In this document: piece after piece, positions 10,154 through 20,406 of the stretch
How the letters are laid out: each line of letters opens with the position of its first letter
Numbering within the stretch: position 1 is the stretch's first letter
From: Prevotella sp.
GTDB lineage: Bacteria; Bacteroidota; Bacteroidia; Bacteroidales; Bacteroidaceae
Assembly (NCBI GenBank): GCA_017847725.1
Contig: JAGAXW010000033.1
Span: forward strand, 1 to 55,611
Length of the DNA stretch: 55,611 nucleotides
Direction of reading: 5' to 3'
Program-made: the position numbers and the translations under genes
Notes under the pieces: model-generated
Databases searched by the model: none
What the model was told of the DNA's origin: nothing
Seen by the model: the letters and a program-made list of their open reading frames with translations, nothing else

Positions 10154-11329
10154 ATGAAAACTGTGAAAAGTTCCGGCTTCGAGAAGCTGGACCGCTGGGT
10201 GGAGATATGGCAGCAGACGCTGCCCAAGTATTTTGGCTATCCCTTCAACGAGGTGTCGCCGCTGCGCGACTTCTATGAGTGGTACTATGCCAACGGCATC
10301 AACCTGATGAACCTCAACAATGCCGGCGACCCGTTTACCGACACGCCGTGGGAGGTATCGTCGCAGGTGTTCGAGCGCGAGGTCATCGAGTATTTCGCAC
10401 CGCGCTACGACTTTGCACCCGATAACTTCTGGGGCCTCATCACCCACAGCGGCTCCGACGGCAACAACCACGGTATCTACTTCGGTGCCAACTACCTGAA
10501 GCACCTCACGGGCCTGCAGCCAATACTCTACGTGAGCGACGAGGCCCACTACTCGAACATGCGACTGGCCCACCTGCAGAATCTGGAGACACGGCTGGTG
10601 AAGAGCGACACCATGGGGCGCATGATAGCCGACGACCTGGAGCAGCAGCTCGACACGCAGCGCCCCGCACTGGTGGTCTATGCCGCAGGCTCCACATTCA
10701 AGGGAGCCATCGACGACATGCCCACGCTCAACGCCGTGCTTGCCCGCCACCCCGAGTTGCCTGCCGTCTATCGCCATGTGGATGCAGCCCTCTTTGGCGG
10801 TTATCTGCCGTTTACGGAGCACCGCCACCTGGTGAGCAGCCGTCTGATGGGCTTCGAGTCGATAGCCGTCAGCGGCCACAAGTTCTTCGGCATCGACTCG
10901 CCGTCGGGCCTCTTCCTGTGCACTCGCGAGGTGTACGACCGCCAGGACAACTTCAACATCCCCTATCTGAACAAGAACATGCGCATGATAAACTGTTCGC
11001 GCGACCCCATCAAGCCGCTCAAGTTCTGGTGGATTGTGCAGCGCGTGGGTGCCGAGGAGTGGAGCCGTCAGGCGCGTCGCATCCTGGAGCTGACGGCCTA
11101 CCTGAAGCAGCAGCTCGACCGCATAGGCCATCCTGCATGGGTCAACGACTATAGCAACACGGTGTTCATGCGCTGTCCGTCGCCTGAGCTGGCCCACCAG
11201 TACCAGTTGGCACAGAACGAAGACGAGCGCTTTGGCGGCCGTCTGGCCCACGTCGTCGTGATGCAGCACTTCACGGAGGAGAACATCGACGCCTTCGTTA
11301 GGGCACTACAGCAAGACGATATTCGCTGA
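10154..11329 (+). CDS. Group II PLP-dependent decarboxylase, histidine decarboxylase-like
   Basis: A fold-type I PLP enzyme. The cofactor Lys is in VSGHKFFG near residue 242, the Asp contacting the PLP ring nitrogen is in HVDAALFGGYLPF near 210, and HSGSDGNNHGIYF near 100 matches the phosphate-binding segment of histidine decarboxylases; DEAHYSNMRLAHL contains the stacking His. The length (391) fits group II histidine decarboxylases and related aminotransferase-like enzymes. The amino acid substrate cannot be settled from motifs. It follows two carboxylesterase genes on the same strand with short gaps and may share their transcript. Confidence 0.78.
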   Translation: MKTVKSSGFEKLDRWVEIWQQTLPKYFGYPFNEVSPLRDFYEWYYANGINLMNLNNAGDPFTDTPWEVSSQVFEREVIEYFAPRYDFAPDNFWGLITHSGSDGNNHGIYFGANYLKHLTGLQPILYVSDEAHYSNMRLAHLQNLETRLVKSDTMGRMIADDLEQQLDTQRPALVVYAAGSTFKGAIDDMPTLNAVLARHPELPAVYRHVDAALFGGYLPFTEHRHLVSSRLMGFESIAVSGHKFFGIDSPSGLFLCTREVYDRQDNFNIPYLNKNMRMINCSRDPIKPLKFWWIVQRVGAEEWSRQARRILELTAYLKQQLDRIGHPAWVNDYSNTVFMRCPSPELAHQYQLAQNEDERFGGRLAHVVVMQHFTEENIDAFVRALQQDDIR

Positions 11330-11367
11330 CTTCTTCAGTCATCTCGTTCAGAGCTACGCAATCGGAA

Positions 11368-14300
11368 ATGAACTCAAAGCCCAAACACTATGCCATAATA
11401 GACACGGAGGTAAGTCCCAGCGACCACAAGGTTCATGATATTGGTGTCTGGCGATATGATGGGGCGGTCTACCATGGTTGTTCGAGGGAGGCGGTGGACC
11501 GTTTCTTGGAGGGTATTGATTTCGTGTGCGGTCATAACATCATCCATCACGATGCACGGTATCTGTTCACCGACGAAGAGCACCTGCCGTTCGAACTTGT
11601 TGATACCCTATATGTGTCGCCACTGCTGTTTCCTGAGCGGCCCTATCATCGGTTGCTGAAAGACGACAAGCTCATCAGCGAACAGATGAACAATCCTGTG
11701 AACGACTGCGAGAAAGCCCGCGACCTTCTGATGGACGAGGTGACCTGCTGGCAGTCGCTGTCGGACAGGAAACGCAGGATTTTCGCAACCTTGCTGCATA
11801 GCGAGAAAGAGTTTCAGGGCTTTATGCACCTTGTGGAGGCGGAATCCTCCTGTACCAATCTGGCGGCGTTAATCTGGAACGAATACCGCGGGCGCATCTG
11901 CCAATATGCCGATGTAGTGGCCCTGATAGAACAATATCCTGTAGAACTGGCCTATGCGTTGTCGCTGATTGACACGACCGACAACCGAAGTATAACGCCA
12001 GGCTGGGTTCTCCACAACTATCCAGGTGTGGAATATGTCATCGGTATTTTGCGGCAGCGGCATTGCCAAGAGCCCGACTGTGAATACTGCCATTCGTTCA
12101 TGGACATACATACAGGGTTGAAGACCTTCTTCGGTTACGACCAGTTCCGCACCTATGAGGGTGAACCCCTACAGGAACGGGCAGCAAGGGCTGCTGTCGA
12201 AGGTCGGTCGCTGCTGGCCATCTTCCCTACTGGAGGCGGCAAGTCGCTGACATTCCAGCTGCCAGCGCTGATGGCCGGTCGCACCGTTCACGGTCTGACG
12301 GTGGTCATCTCGCCTTTACAGTCGCTGATGAAAGACCAAGTGGACAATCTCGCTGAGCGGGGTATCACCGATGCCGTCACCATCAATGGCCTGCTCGATC
12401 CCATCACCCGCTCGCTGGCCATCCAGCGGGTGCTGGACGGCGAGGCCTCGCTGCTCTACATCGCCCCCGAGATGCTGCGCTCGAAGACCATCGAGAAAAT
12501 ACTATTGGCCCGCCATGTGGTGCGCTTTGTCATCGACGAGGCTCACTGCTTCTCGTCGTGGGGGCAAGACTTCCGAGTGGACTATCTATACATCGGCAAG
12601 TTTATCCGAGAGTATCAGCGGAAAAAGGGTTGTTGGCAGAACATCCCTGTGTCATGCTTCACGGCTACGGCCAAACAGAAGGTGATACAGGACATCTGCG
12701 ACTACTTCAAGCAGACACTCTACCTCAACCTTGAGCTTTATGCCTCGCGGGCCACCCGTACAAACCTGCGCTATGCCGTGCTGCATGCCGACACCGACGA
12801 AGACAAATACCAAAAACTGCGTACGCTGCTGTCGGAATTCGACTGCCCTGCCATCGTCTATGTGGCCCGCACACGCCGCACCCATGAACTGGCAGCCCGA
12901 CTGACCCGCGACGGCTACCGTTCGCTGCCTTTCAACGGCAAGATGGACAACGATGAAAAGGTGAAGAACCAAGACGAGTTCATGTCGGGACAGGTACGCA
13001 TCATCGTGGCAACCTCGGCATTCGGCATGGGTGTCGACAAGAAGGACGTAGGGCTGGTGGTTCACTACAATATCTCCGACTCTTTAGAGAACTATGTTCA
13101 GGAGGCAGGACGAGCCGGTCGTGACCCATCGCTCAGCGCCCGATGCTACGTACTCTACAGCGATAGCGACCTCGATAAACACTTCGTATTACTCAACCAG
13201 ACCAAGCTCAGCATCAGCGAGATACAACAGGTATGGCAGGCTGTGAAACGGATGACCCGTCAGCGGCAGCAAGTGAGCTGCTCGTCGTTGGAAATTGCAC
13301 GTCAGGCCGGATGGAGCGATGCCGTGCCCGACATAGAGACCCGTGTACGCACGGCCATTGCGGCACTGGAACAGGCGGGCTATTTGGAACGCGGCAACAA
13401 CATGCCCCACGTCTATGCCACAGGTATCACGGTGCGCAATATGGAGGAGGCCCGCCAACGCATCATGCAGTCAGTGCTCTTCGACGAGGACGACCGCGAG
13501 AAGGCGGTGCGAATCATCAAGTCGCTCATCAGTCAGAAGCACATCGCCAAGGCGCAGGATGCCGAGGCGGAGTCACGAGTGGACTATCTGGCCGATATAC
13601 TGGGACTGACTCGTAGAGATGTGGTGTCGGCAGTGGTGCGTATGCGACAAGAGGGCATCCTGGCAGACAACAAGGACATTACAGCCTACTTGTCCGATAC
13701 TACTGGCCATAAGTCCGTGTTGCTCTTTGAGCGTTTTGCCAAACTCGAGCAATACATCTTGGAACGGATACCAGACGGCGGACTGACCGTTTCGTGTAAG
13801 CAACTCAACGACGATGCCGTGAACAGCGGTATCACCACCGCCAAGGAGAAGGACATCCGTACGCTGCTCTACTTCCTCGTGGTGAAAGGCTACATCCGTA
13901 AGCAGGAAGACCCAGCGAGGAACATGACACTGACACTCCAGAACGACGGGGAGACAACTCACAAGCGGAGCAAGCAACGATGGGAGATATGCCGCTTTGC
14001 CATCAAGTGGCTGTATGAAAAGACTGAAAGAAGAACGGAAGCAACTGTTGCCCAGACGCAAGGAGTGATGGTGCAGTTTTCTATCGTAGAATTGCTAACC
14101 CAACTTAAATCCGGCAGCCATTCGCTCTTCGACTCACTGGATAACGTGCAGATAGACGATGTAGAGGAAGCCCTACTCTATCTGTCGAACATCGGTGTTC
14201 TGAAACTCGACGGCGGCTTCATGGTGCTCTACAACGCAATGGACATCCACCGCCTGAAGGACATGAAACTGCGCTATAAGCAGGAGGACTACCGCATGCT

Positions 14301-16176
14301 CGATGATTTCTATAAGCAGAAAATTCAGCAGGTACACATCGTTGGAGAATATGCCAACCTCATGGTGCGTGACTATCAGGCAGCACAGCAGTATGTGCAG
14401 GACTATTTTCTGATGGACTACCGCCGTTTCATTGCCCGCTATTTCAAGGGCGAACGCAACGCAGAGATACAACGCAACGTCACCCCGGCCAAATACAAGA
14501 AACTCTTTGCCCAACTGTCGGAAAGCCAGCGAAAGATTATTGCCGACAAGGACTCAAACTGCATTGTCGTGGCGGCAGGACCCGGCAGCGGGAAAACCCG
14601 TGTGCTGGTGCATAAATTGGCTTCACTCCTGTTGCTTGAAGACGTGAAGCACGAACAGTTGCTTATGCTCACCTTCTCGCGGGCGGCAGCCACAGAGTTT
14701 AAGCAGCGGCTGATAGACCTGATAGGCGAAGTAGCCTATTATGTCGAAATCAAAACATTCCATTCTTACAGCTTCGACATTCTTGGGCGTGTGGGCAATC
14801 TGGAAGCGGCTGAGAACGTGGTGGCACGAGCTGCCGAGATGATTAGTCAAGGCGAGGTGGAGCCCAATCGCATCGGCAAGACGGTGCTCGTCATTGACGA
14901 GGCACAGGACATGAGTGTCGATGAATATAAACTCGTGAAGGCCCTGATGGCGCACAACGAGGACATGCGTGTTATCGCCGTGGGCGATGACGATCAGAAC
15001 ATTTTTGAGTTCCGTGGGTCTGACTCAAAGTATCTCTATCAGTTGTCGAAAGAGCCTGGCAGCCGCTTCGTCGAAATGACCGAGAACTATCGCAGTTCGC
15101 ATCATGTGGTCGATTTTGCCAATGCCTTTGCCCGCTGCATCGGCCAGCGTATGAAATCGACTCCCATTGTATCTATGAGCAGCGAGGACGGTCTGGTGGA
15201 GGTGACACACCATACGGCGCAGCACCTGTTCCAGCCGGTAATCAATGATGTGCTCCGACATCAGTCTGGCGGCACCTCGTGCATCCTCACACAGACCAAC
15301 GAGGAAGCTGTCATACTGATGGCTCTGCTGCGCAAGCATGGCATAAAAAGCAAATTGGTGCAGTCGATAGACGATATACGCTTTGCCAATCTGGCAGAGA
15401 TAAAATACATGCTACGCTATATCTCAAAGCGGCTCACCGCCCCACTAATCCCCGACGAACTGTGGGAGGAGGCGAAACAGGCCACTTTCCGTAAATACGA
15501 AGGTAGCCAGAGTTTGCCGTATGTCAGACGTTGCATACAGCAGTTCGAACAAACCAACCGCGCCAAATACCGCACCGATCTGTGGGAGTTCATCTACGAG
15601 TCGTCGGTCGAGGATTTCTGTGAGGTAACGGAGTCAGAAGTTGTGGTGTCCACTATCCACAAATCGAAAGGACGTGAGTTCAACGATGTATACATGCTCA
15701 TGGCCGACCGACCCAAGAAAGACAACCGCCTGTTCCGCCAGATTTACGTAGGCATAACACGGGCAAAACAACGTCTATTTATCCACAGCAACAGCGACCT
15801 ATTCAGCCATCTGCCTGCCGACCAACACACGACAGACAACCAGCAGTACCCTTTCCCTGATGAAATCGTGTTACAACTTACGCACAAAGATGTTAACCTG
15901 GGATTCTTCAAGCCCATCAAGCAGGAAGTGCTGGCATTACGCAGTGGCGATCCCCTCATTCTCGACCACAACTACTTCCTCCATTCCACATCCCGCAGGG
16001 CTGTCGCCAAACTGTCACAGGCCATGCAAACTACACTCGCCTCGTGGCTTGAGAAAGGCTATACGCCCCACACTGCCTCAGTCCGATTCGTAGTAGCCTG
16101 GAAGCCAAAGGATGCCCCGAAGGATGAGCCCGAGACAGCAGTCTTACTGATAGACCTGGAGTTATTGAAATCTTAG
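11368..16176 (+). CDS. Exonuclease-like/RecQ/UvrD fusion DNA helicase
   Basis: A 1602-residue protein with three DNA-processing parts. Residues ~5-190 resemble a DEDD 3'-5' exonuclease (DTEVS, CGHNIIHHDARYLF, NDCEKARDLL). A RecQ-type helicase follows: FPTGGGKSLTFQL near 285, IDEAHCFSSWG near 390 and QEAGRAGRD near 575, then a winged-helix-like region. The C-terminal third is a UvrD/PcrA-type SF1 helicase: AGPGSGKTRVL near 1070, LVIDEAQDMS near 1175, GDDDQNIFEFRGSD near 1210, HKSKGREF near 1430 and VGITRAKQRLF near 1465. RecQ and UvrD motors both move 3' to 5' in known examples. The likely role is recombination repair or removal of joint molecules. It stands alone and is in one frame. Confidence 0.85.
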   Translation: MNSKPKHYAIIDTEVSPSDHKVHDIGVWRYDGAVYHGCSREAVDRFLEGIDFVCGHNIIHHDARYLFTDEEHLPFELVDTLYVSPLLFPERPYHRLLKDDKLISEQMNNPVNDCEKARDLLMDEVTCWQSLSDRKRRIFATLLHSEKEFQGFMHLVEAESSCTNLAALIWNEYRGRICQYADVVALIEQYPVELAYALSLIDTTDNRSITPGWVLHNYPGVEYVIGILRQRHCQEPDCEYCHSFMDIHTGLKTFFGYDQFRTYEGEPLQERAARAAVEGRSLLAIFPTGGGKSLTFQLPALMAGRTVHGLTVVISPLQSLMKDQVDNLAERGITDAVTINGLLDPITRSLAIQRVLDGEASLLYIAPEMLRSKTIEKILLARHVVRFVIDEAHCFSSWGQDFRVDYLYIGKFIREYQRKKGCWQNIPVSCFTATAKQKVIQDICDYFKQTLYLNLELYASRATRTNLRYAVLHADTDEDKYQKLRTLLSEFDCPAIVYVARTRRTHELAARLTRDGYRSLPFNGKMDNDEKVKNQDEFMSGQVRIIVATSAFGMGVDKKDVGLVVHYNISDSLENYVQEAGRAGRDPSLSARCYVLYSDSDLDKHFVLLNQTKLSISEIQQVWQAVKRMTRQRQQVSCSSLEIARQAGWSDAVPDIETRVRTAIAALEQAGYLERGNNMPHVYATGITVRNMEEARQRIMQSVLFDEDDREKAVRIIKSLISQKHIAKAQDAEAESRVDYLADILGLTRRDVVSAVVRMRQEGILADNKDITAYLSDTTGHKSVLLFERFAKLEQYILERIPDGGLTVSCKQLNDDAVNSGITTAKEKDIRTLLYFLVVKGYIRKQEDPARNMTLTLQNDGETTHKRSKQRWEICRFAIKWLYEKTERRTEATVAQTQGVMVQFSIVELLTQLKSGSHSLFDSLDNVQIDDVEEALLYLSNIGVLKLDGGFMVLYNAMDIHRLKDMKLRYKQEDYRMLDDFYKQKIQQVHIVGEYANLMVRDYQAAQQYVQDYFLMDYRRFIARYFKGERNAEIQRNVTPAKYKKLFAQLSESQRKIIADKDSNCIVVAAGPGSGKTRVLVHKLASLLLLEDVKHEQLLMLTFSRAAATEFKQRLIDLIGEVAYYVEIKTFHSYSFDILGRVGNLEAAENVVARAAEMISQGEVEPNRIGKTVLVIDEAQDMSVDEYKLVKALMAHNEDMRVIAVGDDDQNIFEFRGSDSKYLYQLSKEPGSRFVEMTENYRSSHHVVDFANAFARCIGQRMKSTPIVSMSSEDGLVEVTHHTAQHLFQPVINDVLRHQSGGTSCILTQTNEEAVILMALLRKHGIKSKLVQSIDDIRFANLAEIKYMLRYISKRLTAPLIPDELWEEAKQATFRKYEGSQSLPYVRRCIQQFEQTNRAKYRTDLWEFIYESSVEDFCEVTESEVVVSTIHKSKGREFNDVYMLMADRPKKDNRLFRQIYVGITRAKQRLFIHSNSDLFSHLPADQHTTDNQQYPFPDEIVLQLTHKDVNLGFFKPIKQEVLALRSGDPLILDHNYFLHSTSRRAVAKLSQAMQTTLASWLEKGYTPHTASVRFVVAWKPKDAPKDEPETAVLLIDLELLKS

Positions 16177-16203
16177 ATATACGTCTTAAAGAACATTTGA
16201 AGA

Positions 16204-17154
16204 TTAGACAACATTTTGGGGATGTCCCGCAACGAAGGCTCTGACATTCTGGATGGCGACATCGAGTAGGCGGACGCGAGCTTCGTAGGTGGCCCATGCG
16301 ATATGGGGAGTAATGTAGGCCTGAGGCTGACGCAGTAGAGGATTGTCGACTCGCGGTGGTTCCTCGGTCAGCACATCGGCACAATAAGCGGAAATGACTC
16401 CCTGCTGTAAGGCCTCAGCGACATCGGCATCCGAGACAAGTGGGCCACGTCCGGTATTGATGAGAATAGCGGTAGACTTCATTTGCCGTAGGGTCTCCCT
16501 GTTTATCATGTGGTACGTGCTGTCAGTCAGCGGACAGTGCAGCGAGAGGACATCCGACGTGGCGAGCAGTTCCGTAAGGTCGGCCTTTTGGACATCTGCC
16601 GGAAGTTGGTCGACCGTCTTGCTGGTCAGAGCCTTCACACACATGCCAAAAGCAAGGGCGACCTCCCCTACCCGCTTGCCGATATGTCCGAATCCGACGA
16701 TACCAAAAGTCTTGCCAGCCAATTCCATCAGCGGCGTGTCCCAATAACAGAAGTCAGGACTATCGGTCCAACGTCCGTTACGGTTCTGAACAGTGTAGTG
16801 CTCCGTGCGGTTGGTCACCGTAAGCAAATGTGCAAACACCATCTGCACCACACTCTCTGTGCTGTAAGCCGGCACATTGGTAACGGTGATGCCATACTCA
16901 TGGGCGGCCTCGATGTCCACCACATTATAGCCAGTAGCCAACACCCCGATATACCGGAGCCGCGGTAGTTGCGCCATCTCGCTACGCCCCAGAACGACCT
17001 TGTTGGTCAGCACGATGTCAGCAGCGGCAGCCCTTGCCACAGTATCTTCAGCAGCGGTGCGGTCATAGACAGCCAGTTCACCTATCTCCCTGAGCCCCTC
17101 CCACGACAAATCGCCAGGGTTGGCTCCATATCCGTCGAGTACAACAATCTTCAT
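16204..17154 (-). CDS. D-2-hydroxyacid dehydrogenase (glycerate/hydroxypyruvate-type)
   Basis: An NAD(P)-dependent dehydrogenase of the D-isomer-specific 2-hydroxyacid family, probably reducing hydroxypyruvate or another 2-keto acid. The Rossmann motif is in IVGFGHIGKRVG; the catalytic triad is visible as NTGRGPLV (Arg near 234), ADVLTEEPP (Glu near 263) and TPHIAWA (His near 282). The start was taken at the Met beginning MKIVVLDGYG, two codons inside the longest frame. It follows the AlkZ-related gene by 13 bp. A glycerate kinase gene lies 6.6 kb away, so a glycerate role is plausible but not shown. Confidence 0.85.
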   Translation of the reverse strand: MKIVVLDGYGANPGDLSWEGLREIGELAVYDRTAAEDTVARAAAADIVLTNKVVLGRSEMAQLPRLRYIGVLATGYNVVDIEAAHEYGITVTNVPAYSTESVVQMVFAHLLTVTNRTEHYTVQNRNGRWTDSPDFCYWDTPLMELAGKTFGIVGFGHIGKRVGEVALAFGMCVKALTSKTVDQLPADVQKADLTELLATSDVLSLHCPLTDSTYHMINRETLRQMKSTAILINTGRGPLVSDADVAEALQQGVISAYCADVLTEEPPRVDNPLLRQPQAYITPHIAWATYEARVRLLDVAIQNVRAFVAGHPQNVV

Positions 17155-17167
17155 ACACATTCCTTCT

Positions 17168-17833
17168 CTAATGTCCTAAGAGTTTTTCTATCTGGCGGTC
17201 GGTGGCGGTGGGGAGAAGGGTCTGGAAGTGGGCCTTGAGACGGTCGTAGGACTGTTGCGGCGTGCGGTCGGTGACACAGGCTTCGCGCCCAAGGAGCAAT
17301 TCGGGTGTAGTGAGCAGCGACCAGCCCCAGCCGTATTCGTGGCCATGCTTGTCTGTGGGATAGACAAAGTCTTCGGTGACGATGTGGCAACCCATCTGCA
17401 GGCGGGTGATGTAACCGTCGAAGCGGCTGCGCATCTTGGGACCGTCGAAACCGCAGGCGGCACGCAGTTCGCGTGTGATGAGACTGCCTTGCTCGCGGAG
17501 CGTAGTAAGGATGGCATCCTCGATGGTGCCCTCTTCGGGCTGCGGATGACAGCTGCGACGGTAGTTGCAGAAGTCGGGCCACCACTCACGACTGACGAAA
17601 CCCGCTTTGCCGGCAAAGAACTTGCCGTAGACACAGTTGCCCTCGGTGACAATCTCGCCCTTCCACTTCCACAACGGCCAGTCCCATCCGCCATCGGGAA
17701 ATACTACGTAGCGGCAGTCGTCGGCAACAATCTCTTCTGCCGAGAAGCCCGCCACATCACCATTGAGCAACGGCAGGAAACCTGTCTGCTGAATATATGC
17801 CATCAACTCTGCTGCTGTATAAATCTCTTTCAT
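17168..17833 (-). CDS. AlkZ-related winged-helix protein
   Basis: A 221-residue protein resembling the AlkZ-related family of Bacteroidota, a short relative of the winged-helix DNA glycosylases that act on alkylated or crosslinked DNA. Visible features are the N-terminal GFLPLL segment, WDWPLWKWKGEIV, the YGKFFAGKAGFVS motif, WWPDFCNYRR, and a central LITRELRAACGF segment that looks like a winged-helix helix. Full-length AlkZ proteins are longer (~350-400 residues), and the catalytic Gln-x-Gln motif was not found, so enzymatic activity is doubtful. It lies between hrpB and the hydroxyacid dehydrogenase gene on the same strand. Confidence 0.6.
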   Translation of the reverse strand: MKEIYTAAELMAYIQQTGFLPLLNGDVAGFSAEEIVADDCRYVVFPDGGWDWPLWKWKGEIVTEGNCVYGKFFAGKAGFVSREWWPDFCNYRRSCHPQPEEGTIEDAILTTLREQGSLITRELRAACGFDGPKMRSRFDGYITRLQMGCHIVTEDFVYPTDKHGHEYGWGWSLLTTPELLLGREACVTDRTPQQSYDRLKAHFQTLLPTATDRQIEKLLGH

Positions 17834-17867
17834 CGTATCGTTGTATTTTTTTTGTGTTTTGTTATAG

Positions 17868-20342
17868 TTATTTTCGCTTCACGCCCCTTGTAGGCTGGGC
17901 ATCCAAGGGATTGTCGGGCCAGGCGTGTTTGGGGTAGCGGCGACGCAGTTCCTTGCGCACGTCGAAATAGGTCTCCTGCCAAAAACTGCGCAGGTCGCTG
18001 GTGAGCTGCACGGGTTTGAAACCGGGCGAGAGCAGTTCCATCAGCACGGGAGTGCCGTCAGCCTGTGGGGTGTCAATGAGACCAAAGCACTCTTGCAGAC
18101 GGACACGCAGCACTGGCACCTCAGCACCTATGCGGTATTCTAAACGAATGTGACTGCCAGTGGGTACGACGATGTGGGTCGGTGCCAAGCGGTCTATGGT
18201 CTGCTGCTGGTCGTAGGTGAGACGGCTCCAGATGATTTCCTTGAGGTCGAGTTTCTTCAGTTCTGCCGTAGTGGTGGCACGTCCGATGAAAAGCGGTCCC
18301 CATTCGAGTGCACGCCGGCAGAGTGCGTCGTTGTCGACTGAGGGAAGGTCTAATTCAGGATGACGGGTGGCGATGAAGGCAATGCGTCGCTGCAGGTTCT
18401 GTACCTCATCAGAAAAATTGAGCATCGAGGGACCGTCTTTGACGATGGCCTCGCAGATGGTGCGCTGTATGGTCTCGCGGTGGTCTCCCGACAATGGTTT
18501 CTCGTCTAACAGGATGGCTCCGATGCGATGCTCCTGACGGGCCACGATGGTGCCGGCCTTACCGTCCCAATAGATGTTCTCGCGCTTGGTAGTATAGGGT
18601 TGCAGGTCGGTGGGGTCGACGACGCAGGATAAGAACACCTTCCCGATGCCACCTTGCTTGCGGTGCATCGAGGCTGCAACAATCCAGTCGGTTTCCGCTG
18701 GTTCTTCTACCGATACGAGTGCACCGCTTGACAATTGATACACGCCCACGCCCTCTTTCCACGCTTTACCAATGCGCTCAGGATAGGCAGATGCCAGAAG
18801 AGCACCTGCTTCGTAAGGATTGACGGTGGTGTTGTCGTCTTTGGCATGAATCATCTCAGCATACTGGCGGGCAATCTTGATGATGCGCCCCCAGCGGCCT
18901 CCGTGTCCGCTTCTGCGTTCGCGTCGCAGCGCATCGAGGCGGGTGGCTATCGAAATATCACCGATGCCAGCCAGCGGGTCTTTCTCTTCTAAAAGGGCGG
19001 CGATGTCGGCAGCAAGAGATTTGCGTTCAGGGCTGTCTGCCATGAGCAACATACGGGCAATACGTGGATGACAAGGCAGTTTCGACAGAGCTTTGCCTTG
19101 TTGTGTCACCTTGCTCGCCTCATCCAATGCGCCAAGCGATTGCAACAGTGTGCGGGCATGAACGACTGACGACTTAGGTGGCGATGTCAGCCACGGCAGA
19201 CGCTCCACTTCGCGCTCGCCCCAGATGGCGGCATCGAGCACCAACGACGTGAGGTCGGCATCCAGTATCTCCGGCCGTCGAACCATTTCCATCCGTGCCT
19301 CGGTGCCCTTGCTCCACAATCGGTTACATACGCCAGGAGCCACGCGCCCGGCGCGTCCTGTGCGCTGCGTCGCCATATCCATCGAGATGCGCACGGTCTC
19401 CAGGTGGCTCAGTCCGCTACGGGCGTCGAACACCATTTTTCTATGCAGTCCGCTGTCCACCACCACGCGCACGCCCTCGATGGTGAGCGACGTCTCGGCA
19501 ATGGGGGTGGCCAGCACCACCTTCCGTTCGCCAGATGCACTCGGAGCGATGGCCCGTGCCTGCTCATCGTTCGACAAGAGACCGTATAGAGGGAATATCC
19601 TCGTGCCGTCGAGGCTGTCCGCAATCATCTCCTCTACGCGGCGTATTTCGCCCTCGCCAGGCAGAAACGCCAGGATATCGCCCTCATGCTCACGATGGGC
19701 CTGCAAGATGGTTCTGGCCGTCAGTGACGACACATTCAGAACGTCTGCCTCTTCTGCTGTATGGATGACCTCGACAGGAAACATCCGTCCCTCGCTCTCT
19801 AAAACCGGACAGTGCAAAGCCTCGACGAGTGCAGCTGTATCGATTGTTGCCGACATCACCACGATACGTAGGTCGTCGCGCAGCAACTGCTGGCATTGAC
19901 GCGTCAGGGCAAATGCCTCGTCGGTGTTCAGGCTCCGCTCGTGAAACTCGTCGAACACCACCGAAGCAATGCCCTCCAGGGCCGGGTCGTCGAGCAACAT
20001 GCGTGTCAGTACGCCTTCGGTCACCACCTCGATGCGTGTCCGTTCAGACACCCGACTCTCGAACCTTATCCGATAGCCTACCGTGTCGCCCACGCTTTCG
20101 CCCATGAGCCACGCCATGCGCGCTGCTATCTGGCGTGCCGCCACCCGTCGGGGCTCCAGCACAATAATCTTTCCGTCGACGGCAGGGAGCATCGTCAGCG
20201 GCAACAGCGTCGACTTGCCTGCTCCGGGTGCCGCCGTCACAATCACTGCCGCAGAAGTGCTCAACGTCTCGTTGAGTGTCTCCGTTATTGCCATCACGGG
20301 CAGCCGTTCCAATTCCCGTTTCAGTCGGTCGGTCATCATCAT
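17868..20342 (-). CDS. hrpB: ATP-dependent helicase HrpB
   Basis: A DEAH/RHA-type RNA helicase of the HrpB family; the bacterial role is poorly defined but linked to RNA processing or decay. The P-loop APGAGKSTL is near residue 40. The family-specific DEFH box lies in VVFDEFHERSLNTDE near 130, then SATID (motif III) and TQRTGRAGRVAPG (motif VI). The C-terminal HrpB domain begins near 480 and the protein ends in a basic tail. Its 824 residues match E. coli HrpB. It heads a minus-strand trio; the gap to the AlkZ-related gene is 34 bp. Confidence 0.93.
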   Translation of the reverse strand: MMMTDRLKRELERLPVMAITETLNETLSTSAAVIVTAAPGAGKSTLLPLTMLPAVDGKIIVLEPRRVAARQIAARMAWLMGESVGDTVGYRIRFESRVSERTRIEVVTEGVLTRMLLDDPALEGIASVVFDEFHERSLNTDEAFALTRQCQQLLRDDLRIVVMSATIDTAALVEALHCPVLESEGRMFPVEVIHTAEEADVLNVSSLTARTILQAHREHEGDILAFLPGEGEIRRVEEMIADSLDGTRIFPLYGLLSNDEQARAIAPSASGERKVVLATPIAETSLTIEGVRVVVDSGLHRKMVFDARSGLSHLETVRISMDMATQRTGRAGRVAPGVCNRLWSKGTEARMEMVRRPEILDADLTSLVLDAAIWGEREVERLPWLTSPPKSSVVHARTLLQSLGALDEASKVTQQGKALSKLPCHPRIARMLLMADSPERKSLAADIAALLEEKDPLAGIGDISIATRLDALRRERRSGHGGRWGRIIKIARQYAEMIHAKDDNTTVNPYEAGALLASAYPERIGKAWKEGVGVYQLSSGALVSVEEPAETDWIVAASMHRKQGGIGKVFLSCVVDPTDLQPYTTKRENIYWDGKAGTIVARQEHRIGAILLDEKPLSGDHRETIQRTICEAIVKDGPSMLNFSDEVQNLQRRIAFIATRHPELDLPSVDNDALCRRALEWGPLFIGRATTTAELKKLDLKEIIWSRLTYDQQQTIDRLAPTHIVVPTGSHIRLEYRIGAEVPVLRVRLQECFGLIDTPQADGTPVLMELLSPGFKPVQLTSDLRSFWQETYFDVRKELRRRYPKHAWPDNPLDAQPTRGVKRK

Positions 20343-20377
20343 TGCATTCTTTTCTTAATGATGTATAAAAAACGATG

Positions 20378-20385
20378 CAAAGATA
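20378..20385 (-). promoter_or_regulatory. -7 element of the hrpB operon
   Basis: The minus strand reads TATCTTTG (TAnnTTTG) 36 bp before the hrpB start, in the 100-bp divergent region. No clear -33 box is seen. Confidence 0.5.
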
Positions 20386-20406
20386 CGAACTTTACGGGAT
20401 TTTTCG

